NCBI GenBank assembly: GCA_959599635.1
Contig: CAUGJN010000005.1
Coordinates: 1-35,615, forward strand
Direction of reading: 5' to 3'
Origin: an uncultured Collinsella sp.
GTDB taxonomy: Bacteria > Actinomycetota > Coriobacteriia > Coriobacteriales > Coriobacteriaceae
Length of the DNA stretch: 35,615 nt
A program made the translations under genes and the position numbers. Under the pieces are notes generated by a model that was not told the origin of the DNA, did no database searches, and was given only the letters and a program-made list of their open reading frames with translations. This document shows positions 30,814-35,615 of this stretch, piece by piece (positions within the stretch are counted from its first letter, which is position 1; each line of letters opens with the position of its first letter).

Positions 30814-32337
30814 ATGCCGTGCACAACGATTTTGGTTGGTAAGAACGCGAGCTACGACGGGTCGACGCTTGTCGCCCGCAACGAGGACTCGTCCAACGGG
30901 GTGTTTGAGCCCAAGCGTATGCGCGTGGTGCATCCCGACGAGCAGCCGCGCGTCTATACGAGCGTCCTGAGTCACCTGACCGTTGAACTGCCCGATAACC
31001 CCATGCGCTACACGAGCGTCCCCGATGTTGTCCCGGGCCACGGCATCTGGGCCGAGGCCGGTTTCAACGAGCTCAATGTGGGCATGTCCGCAACCGAGAC
31101 GCTCACCACCAACGAGCGCGTTCGCGGCGCCGACCCGCTCGTCGACTACGTGCCCGCCAAGGGCAACGAGGGCGAGGACGGATACGTTCCGGCGCAGCCC
31201 GGCGGTCTGGGCGAGGAGGACATGGTGACCCTGGTGCTGCCGTATGCCAAGTCCGCCCGCGACGGCGTACGCATTCTGGGTGACCTGCTCGAGCGCTACG
31301 GCACCTACGAGAACAACGGCATCGCCTTTAGTGACGTGGACGAGATCTGGTGGCTCGAGACCATCGGCGGTCACCACTGGATCGCCAAGCGCGTGCCTGA
31401 CGACGCCTATGTGACCATGCCCAACCAGCTGGGTATCGACAGCTTTGACCTGGATGACGCCGAGGGCGCCCAGACCGACCACATGTGCTCGGCCGACCTG
31501 CGCTCCTGGATGGCCGAGTGGCATCTGGACCTGACGCTGGGCGTCGAGGGCGACGGTCCGGCGACGGTCTTTAACCCGCGCGAGGCCTTTGGCTCGCACA
31601 GCGACAGCGACCATGTCTACAACACGCCGCGCGCGTGGTACATGCAGCGCTGCCTTAACCCCAGCGATGTGTGGGACGGTCCCGAGGCCGACTACACGCC
31701 CGAGAGCGATGACATCCCCTGGAGCCGCGTGCCCGAGCGCAAGGTGACCATCGAGGACATTAAGTACGTGCTTTCGAGCCACTACCAGGGCACGGAGTAC
31801 GACTGCTACGGCAGCAAGGGCACGCCCGCCACACGCGGCGCCTATCGCCCCATCGGCATCAACCGCAACAGCCAGCTCGCCGTGCTGCAGCTGCGTCCCT
31901 ATGCGCAGCCGGCCTACCGCGCCGTGCAGTGGATGGCCTTTGGCTCCAACTCGTTTAACGCGCTGGTTCCGCTGTACGCCAACGTCGAGACCATGCCCGA
32001 GTATTATGCCGACACGCAGGCTCGCGTGACGTCCGAAAACTTCTACTGGGCCAACCGCCTGATCGGAGCGCTGGCCGACGTCCGCTTCCATGAGTGTGGC
32101 CGCGCTGTGGAGGACTACCAGGAGAAGGTCGGCGGCATGGGCCACAAGCAGATCCATGACGTCGACGCTGCCGTAGCCGTTCTGCCCGAGGCCGAGGCGT
32201 CTGCCGAGCTTGCACGCGCCAACGAGGAGTTTGCCGAGCGTGTTCGTGTAGAAACCGATGCTCTACTGGGCAAGGTGCTCTACACCACGAGCTGCGCCAT
32301 GAAGAACTCTTTCGCGATGAATGACAACGTGAGGTAG
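30814..32337 (+). CDS. Peptidase C69 family dipeptidase
   Basis: 507 residues from ATG 30814. AAGGAGG (30801-30807) abuts an earlier ATG (30808) but lies 6 bases before 30814, and only the latter gives MPCTTILVGKNASYDGSTLV, in which C3 is the conserved N-terminal nucleophile of the Ntn-hydrolase PepD family, normally exposed by processing. Further family blocks: ARNEDSSNGVFEPKR, NELNVGMSATETLTTN, EIWWLETIGGHHWIAKRVPD, and the C-terminal SENFYWANRLIGALADVRF. These enzymes cleave dipeptides with broad specificity. There is no signal peptide, so it is probably cytosolic peptide salvage. Monocistronic. A large antisense open frame opposite it is a GC shadow. Confidence 0.94.
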   Translation: MPCTTILVGKNASYDGSTLVARNEDSSNGVFEPKRMRVVHPDEQPRVYTSVLSHLTVELPDNPMRYTSVPDVVPGHGIWAEAGFNELNVGMSATETLTTNERVRGADPLVDYVPAKGNEGEDGYVPAQPGGLGEEDMVTLVLPYAKSARDGVRILGDLLERYGTYENNGIAFSDVDEIWWLETIGGHHWIAKRVPDDAYVTMPNQLGIDSFDLDDAEGAQTDHMCSADLRSWMAEWHLDLTLGVEGDGPATVFNPREAFGSHSDSDHVYNTPRAWYMQRCLNPSDVWDGPEADYTPESDDIPWSRVPERKVTIEDIKYVLSSHYQGTEYDCYGSKGTPATRGAYRPIGINRNSQLAVLQLRPYAQPAYRAVQWMAFGSNSFNALVPLYANVETMPEYYADTQARVTSENFYWANRLIGALADVRFHECGRAVEDYQEKVGGMGHKQIHDVDAAVAVLPEAEASAELARANEEFAERVRVETDALLGKVLYTTSCAMKNSFAMNDNVR

Positions 32338-32371
32338 GGATTTCCCATCGATCGAATAGCGCTAAAACGCT

Positions 32372-32401
32372 TTGTCGCTTTCGCTCAATCTTGGGTACAA
32401 G
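32372..32401 (+). promoter_or_regulatory. Promoter of the phasin-like/ubiB operon
   Basis: TTGTCG (32372-32377) and TACAAG (32396-32401), spaced 18 bases, 36 bases before ATG 32437. Confidence 0.45.
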
Positions 32402-32436
32402 AACGCCAATGCAGTTGTTTGTGATTGGAGATAACC

Positions 32437-32853
32437 ATGGTTATGAAACTCGATCAGCTTGTTAACGGCGCCATTAACGTGGGCTTTGGCGCTGCCGCCG
32501 TTGCTGTCGAAGGCGGCAAGAAGGTCCTCGACGACCTTAACACCAAGGGCGAGCAGGTCCGCAAGGACACCGCCACCCCCGATATCGCCCGCAGTGTGTC
32601 CGACATGTTCGAGCAGGCCGGCGGTACCATCTCCGACCTGACCGAGCGCTTGGGCATGCAGGGCGAGACCGCGGCCCAGCGCGTGCTTGACGAGCTCATC
32701 CTTGCCCGGGTCCGCGTTATGACCGCCCCCGAGCGTACGGCCTTCCTGGCCCATGTGCGCGACATCGTCGATTCGGTCGAGGACAACGTGACCTCGGTGC
32801 CCGTTGAGTCCGTTGAGCCCGACGATGCGAAGGATACCGAAGAGGCCGAGTAG
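32437..32853 (+). CDS. Phasin-like small helical protein, probable UbiB partner
   Basis: 138 residues from ATG 32437, six bases after TGGAG; an ATG four codons earlier would overlap the ribosome-binding site. Almost entirely helical: MKLDQLVNGAINVGFGAAAV, EGGKKVLDDLNTKGEQVRKD, SVSDMFEQAGGTISDLTERL, and LDELILARVRVMTAPERTAF, with an acidic tail (EPDDAKDTEEAE). The N-terminal amphipathic/glycine-rich helix could lie on a membrane. This matches the 'phasin family/polyhydroxyalkanoate synthesis regulator' type, though no PHA genes are visible. The UbiB-like kinase gene begins 8 bases after the stop, so the two are cotranscribed and may act together. Confidence 0.75.
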   Translation: MVMKLDQLVNGAINVGFGAAAVAVEGGKKVLDDLNTKGEQVRKDTATPDIARSVSDMFEQAGGTISDLTERLGMQGETAAQRVLDELILARVRVMTAPERTAFLAHVRDIVDSVEDNVTSVPVESVEPDDAKDTEEAE

Positions 32854-32861
32854 CAGCGCAG

Positions 32862-34625
32862 ATGGCAGATTCCACCACCGATTACAACAATCTAGATCCC
32901 TTGGGTGACGAGGCGGCGGTTGTCGATGAGGTCGATGCCGCCGTCTCGGGCGCTCGCAAAAAGCCGCGCGCTGTCGATATGGTCCCCGAGGAGCCCGACG
33001 CGATGGCGCCGGACGAGGAATACCAGCTCACGCCGGCGGGTCGTCGCGAACGCATCGGGCAGATTGTTCGCCTGGTCAAAAAGTACCGCGTGTGGGATAA
33101 CCTCACGCCGGTTCGTTTGCGCCGCCTGCTCGAGGAGCTCGGCCCCATGTTCGTCAAGATGGGGCAGATTCTGGCCAACCGGTCCGAGATTCTGCCGCAA
33201 CGCTTTTGCGACGAGCTGCGCCGTCTGCGCTCCGACGTGGAGCCGGTGCCGTACGAGGTCGTACTCAGTTGTCTAGAAGAAGAATACGGCCTGCGCCTGG
33301 GGGAGATGTTCGATGCGATCGACCCCAACCCGCTCGGTAGCGCGTCGCTCGCGCAGGTGCACCGCGCTCGTCTGGTGACGGGCGAGGACGTGGCCGTCAA
33401 GGTGCAGCGCCCCGGTGCGCAGCAGGTTATGGCACAGGACATCGATATCATCCGCTCGGTGGTGCGTATCGTTTCCAAGTTCGTCAACACCGATCAATTC
33501 GTTGACCTGCACGGCGTAGTCGAGGAGTTGTGGACCTCGTTTCGCGAGGAGACCAACTTTTTGGCCGAGGCCAAAAACCTCAACGACTTCTACGAGTTCC
33601 ATAAGAGCGTTCATGGCGTGACGTGCCCTAAATCCTATCTGGACCTGTGCACCGAGCACGTGGTGGTTATGGACTACATCGACGGCATTTCGATCGCCGA
33701 TCCTGAGCGCTTGGTGGCTGAGGGCTATGACTTGGAAAAGATTGGTGCCGCAATCGTTGAGGATTACTCGACGCAGGTGCTCGATGACGGCTTTTTCCAT
33801 GCCGACCCGCATGCGGGAAACATCATTCTCAAGGACGGCATCGTTTACTTTATCGACTTGGGCATGGTCGGACGCATGTCGAGTCACGATCGCGGTATCG
33901 TCAAGGACATGATTTTCGCCGTGGCCGAGGGCGATGTGCCAAAGCTCAAGGATTCGCTCATGCGCTTTGCCGTGACGCGTGGCGATTCGGCAGAGCTCGA
34001 TCATTCGGCCTTTTTGTCCGATTTGGACTTTATCGTGGCTGACTTTGCAGGCCTTGACCTGAAGGATCTGGATATCGGCGAGTTTTTGACCTCGCTGTTA
34101 AACCTGGCGCGCAAAAACGACGTTGAGCTGCCGAGCGTGGTAACGATGTTCGCCCGCGGCATGGTGACGCTCGAGGGCCTGCTGACTGAGTATATGCCCA
34201 ACGTCAACATGATCCAGATCATCCAAACGCACATTAAAAACGAGAAAAGCACCTATGCGCGCGTGCGCGACATGGGACGCGATCTTGCCGCGAGCAGCTA
34301 TCGCGCGGCAAAAGGCTCGCTCGAGGCGGCCGAGTATCTTGGCTTGGCTTCGCGCATGCTCACGCGCGGCCAGCTTAAGGTGAACACGCAGATCATGAGC
34401 AGCGATAAGGCGCTGCGACAGCTGGGCGGAATTATCGACCGTATGTCGATGGCAATTGTGATTGCTGGCCTGTTTATCGGTTCGTCGGTGGTGTACTACG
34501 CGCGCATCGAGCCGGTTGTGTTTGGTATCCCAGTCATTGGCTTTATGGGCTACGTGAGCGCGCTGGTGCTGGCGCTTATGCTGGGTCGCAATATCTGGCT
34601 CAACAGCCACGGCGGCAAGCACTAG
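32862..34625 (+). CDS. UbiB/ABC1/ADCK-family atypical kinase
   Basis: 587 residues. An acidic disordered N-terminus (1-55) precedes the ABC1 domain. KxGQ motif FVKMGQILANR (K99-Q102), LGSASLAQVHRA (the alanine-rich loop in place of the Gly-rich loop), VAVKVQRPG, catalytic HADPHAGNI (from H313) and FIDLGMVG (D332) are all present. Two C-terminal membrane helices (IVIAGLFIGSSVVYYARI and IGFMGYVSALVLALMLG, about 528-578) anchor it. UbiB proteins support quinone synthesis or lipid handling as ATPases; Collinsella-like anaerobes are not known for ubiquinone, so I infer a menaquinone or membrane-lipid role and give no gene symbol. Ribosome-binding site is weak, consistent with translational coupling to the upstream gene. 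Confidence 0.92.
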   Translation: MADSTTDYNNLDPLGDEAAVVDEVDAAVSGARKKPRAVDMVPEEPDAMAPDEEYQLTPAGRRERIGQIVRLVKKYRVWDNLTPVRLRRLLEELGPMFVKMGQILANRSEILPQRFCDELRRLRSDVEPVPYEVVLSCLEEEYGLRLGEMFDAIDPNPLGSASLAQVHRARLVTGEDVAVKVQRPGAQQVMAQDIDIIRSVVRIVSKFVNTDQFVDLHGVVEELWTSFREETNFLAEAKNLNDFYEFHKSVHGVTCPKSYLDLCTEHVVVMDYIDGISIADPERLVAEGYDLEKIGAAIVEDYSTQVLDDGFFHADPHAGNIILKDGIVYFIDLGMVGRMSSHDRGIVKDMIFAVAEGDVPKLKDSLMRFAVTRGDSAELDHSAFLSDLDFIVADFAGLDLKDLDIGEFLTSLLNLARKNDVELPSVVTMFARGMVTLEGLLTEYMPNVNMIQIIQTHIKNEKSTYARVRDMGRDLAASSYRAAKGSLEAAEYLGLASRMLTRGQLKVNTQIMSSDKALRQLGGIIDRMSMAIVIAGLFIGSSVVYYARIEPVVFGIPVIGFMGYVSALVLALMLGRNIWLNSHGGKH

Positions 34626-34676
34626 AGGCTGCGACCGTCACCGCATTCTCCTATCGCAAACAATAGCTTTTACCTT

Positions 34677-34704
34677 GGGCTTCGCCTGCGTGCGAGGCCC
34701 TTTT
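34677..34704 (+). terminator. Terminator of the phasin-like/ubiB operon
   Basis: GGGCTTCGC (34677-34685) pairs with GCGAGGCCC (34692-34700), 9 bp with one G-T, then TTTT (34701-34704). Confidence 0.8.
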
Positions 34705-34717
34705 GCGTGATAGCATA

Positions 34718-34745
34718 TTGACGGTTTTAATCGATGGCCTAGATG
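34718..34745 (+). promoter_or_regulatory. Promoter of the cobalamin riboswitch transcript
   Basis: TTGACG (34718-34723, 5 of 6 to consensus) and TAGATG (34740-34745) at 16-base spacing, placing the transcript start just before the riboswitch. Confidence 0.45.
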
Positions 34746-34749
34746 GTGG

Positions 34750-34925
34750 TGCGGAGACGCACGAATGCGCGGTTTTCCTACGCGTTTGGGAGAATCGGGG
34801 TGCAAGTCCCCGGCTGTACCAGTAACCGTAATTCCTCTTGGCTCGGGATGTTCGCGTCGCAGATCGGACGGCGCGCCCGAGTCGTTAAGGTTAAGTCGGA
34901 TCGCCTCCCATCTTGCATGCGGCTG
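34750..34925 (+). ncRNA. Cobalamin (B12) riboswitch
   Basis: The conserved core is present: GGGAGAATC, GGGGTGCAAGTCCCC, then CGGCTGTACCAGTAACCGT (consensus GGTGCAAGTCC ... CxGTxCCxGCxACxGT, with AGTAAC in place of GCAAC). Downstream AAGTCGGATCGCCTCCC (34893-34909) fits the B12 box (AGTCAGGATACCTGCC type). The aptamer should fold with cobalamin and lower expression of the gene that follows. Boundaries are approximate. The next 130 bases include CCCC-GAT-GGGG, a possible expression-platform hairpin around an alternative start codon. Confidence 0.88.
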
Positions 34926-35056
34926 CGGCGTATGCCGCCGGTGTGCATAGGGCTCTGGAGGGAAGGGGGACCCCGATGGGGGAACTCGAGCGCAACATGC
35001 GCGATGACGTGGGGCAGCTTCAAGGCAACGCTCCAAGTACAGACAGTAGGAGACAA
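34926..35056 (+). promoter_or_regulatory. Riboswitch expression platform and leader
   Basis: G-rich leader with GGAGGGAAGGGGGACCCC (34957-34974) immediately before an in-frame ATG at 34976, and CCCC (34971-34974) able to pair with GGGG (34978-34981). This could hide or expose a ribosome-binding site. A second site, TAGGAGA (35047-35053), precedes ATG 35057. No T-tailed terminator is seen, pointing to translational control. Confidence 0.4.
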
Positions 35057-35615
35057 ATGGATATGTTTGAGGACGAGTGCCAGCGTGCCTCGCTTCGTCG
35101 CCGTGGCGTAATCGCGCGCGGCGTGGCAAAGCGCTGCCTGGTGGCATTCCTGGCCTTCGCGATGGCCTTCAGCACCACGCCGGCTCAGCTGTGGGCCGAG
35201 GGTGCCGAGGGCATTACCGACGCTGTGGCTCAGGCTGCGACGCCGAGTGAGGGAACGGGGGCCGCGGACGGTGCTGCCGACCAGGGCAAGGCCGAGGTTT
35301 CGGATTCCGAGGGCGCGCCTGCAGCTGGTGCCGCCACAACAGAGGCAGCAACTGGCGACGAAGGCTCGACGACGGGGGAGAGCCCTGCCACGAGCGAGCA
35401 GTCTTCGACGGCATCCGCTGGCCAAGCGGGACCTGCCGCCGCGGCTGCCGTTCAGACAGAGAACCCGACAGAAACCGGCGATGTCGCCAAGAAGCAGGTC
35501 GAGGTCTCGTTCTCGATTATCGGCACCGATGCTGACGGCAAGGCTCAGACCTGGGTGGCACCTACGCAGCTCAAGCTCGACGAGGGCGCGACGGCTGCGG
35601 ATGCCTTCATTAAGC
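35057..35615 (+). CDS. Secreted DUF4430-type (transcobalamin-like) surface protein, 3' truncated
   Basis: 186 codons are visible before the window ends. Start taken at ATG 35057 (AGGAG 4 bases upstream); ATG 34976 in the same frame would add 27 residues. A long basic N-region (ASLRRRGVIARGVAKR) leads to a hydrophobic core (CLVAFLAFAMAFSTTPAQLW) and probable signal cleavage near AEGAEG. A long Ala/Thr/Glu/Gly-rich, low-complexity linker follows (about 55-140). Near 143-186 a domain starts: VEVSFSIIGTDADGKAQTWV, with LKLDEGATAADAFIK, which resembles the beginning of DUF4430, the fold shared with the transcobalamin C-terminal domain. With a B12 riboswitch directly upstream, a role in capturing cobalamin at the cell surface is a fair inference. 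Anchor and remaining domains lie outside the window. Confidence 0.78.
   Translation, partial: MDMFEDECQRASLRRRGVIARGVAKRCLVAFLAFAMAFSTTPAQLWAEGAEGITDAVAQAATPSEGTGAADGAADQGKAEVSDSEGAPAAGAATTEAATGDEGSTTGESPATSEQSSTASAGQAGPAAAAAVQTENPTETGDVAKKQVEVSFSIIGTDADGKAQTWVAPTQLKLDEGATAADAFIK

Noticed and set aside
30799..32157. 452-codon minus-strand open frame opposite the C69 dipeptidase
   Set aside because: Codon shadow of a GC-rich gene; no start signal or recognisable motif.
34743..35111. 122-codon plus-strand open frame across the riboswitch region
   Set aside because: Covers the riboswitch aptamer and is out of frame with the signal-peptide-bearing gene; composition is not protein-like.

Overview
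The window looks like a chromosomal segment of a gut Coriobacteriia, most probably Collinsella. This rests on high GC, actinobacterial-style DnaE and RuvCAB, a superoxide reductase, tetrahydrofolate C1 genes and LAxTG/Tat surface proteins. The genus call is inference; no rRNA or other marker is present. Most of the window is core chromosome, with two visibly AT-rich intrusions: an MFS transporter at about 4.2-5.4 kb and a small inverted-repeat element at about 30.5-30.7 kb.

Layout. 1-3470: AddA-type helicase-nuclease, cut by the window start. 3607-4116: small DUF3284-like protein. 4220-5419: low-GC MFS exporter flanked by possible gene remnants. 5660-12956: dnaE, then a SWIM-SNF2 ATPase 28 bp downstream. 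13107-13469: one-domain superoxide reductase. 13587-15572: a NAD-synthetase-like protein whose nitrilase and ATP-pyrophosphatase motifs are both degraded. 15591-15730: strongly structured intergenic DNA. 15798-18075: ruvCAB with overlapping start/stop codons, a TTG start for ruvC and an SOS box upstream. 18220-19887: fhs with a clear terminator. 20065-21054: single-pass membrane protein. 21067-22248 (minus): CDF metal exporter. 22467-23804: double zinc-ribbon protein. 24033-24302: small PH-like protein. 24395-26869 (minus): Tat-exported, LAxTG-anchored PI-PLC-type enzyme. 27174-28593 (minus): two paralogous lipoproteins, each with its own terminator and a shared palindromic operator. 28970-30459: fchA-folD. 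30493-30731: MITE-like element. 30814-32337: C69 dipeptidase. 32437-34625: phasin-like protein plus UbiB/ABC1 kinase. 34750-35615: cobalamin riboswitch followed by an exported DUF4430-type protein that runs off the window.

Connections. Fhs, FchA and FolD together form formate to 10-formyl-THF to 5,10-methenyl-THF to 5,10-methylene-THF. FolD here lacks the catalytic Lys and Gln of the bifunctional enzyme, so the adjacent FchA probably supplies the cyclohydrolase step. AddA, RuvCAB, DnaE and the SNF2 protein form a replication/recombination theme. The end of the window looks like a B12-repressed cobalamin-capture system at the cell surface.

Most notable: the degenerate NadE homologue, the FolD/FchA division of labour, the operator shared by the paralogous lipoproteins, the inverted-repeat element behind folD, the nested-hairpin region before ruvC, and the riboswitch/DUF4430 pair.
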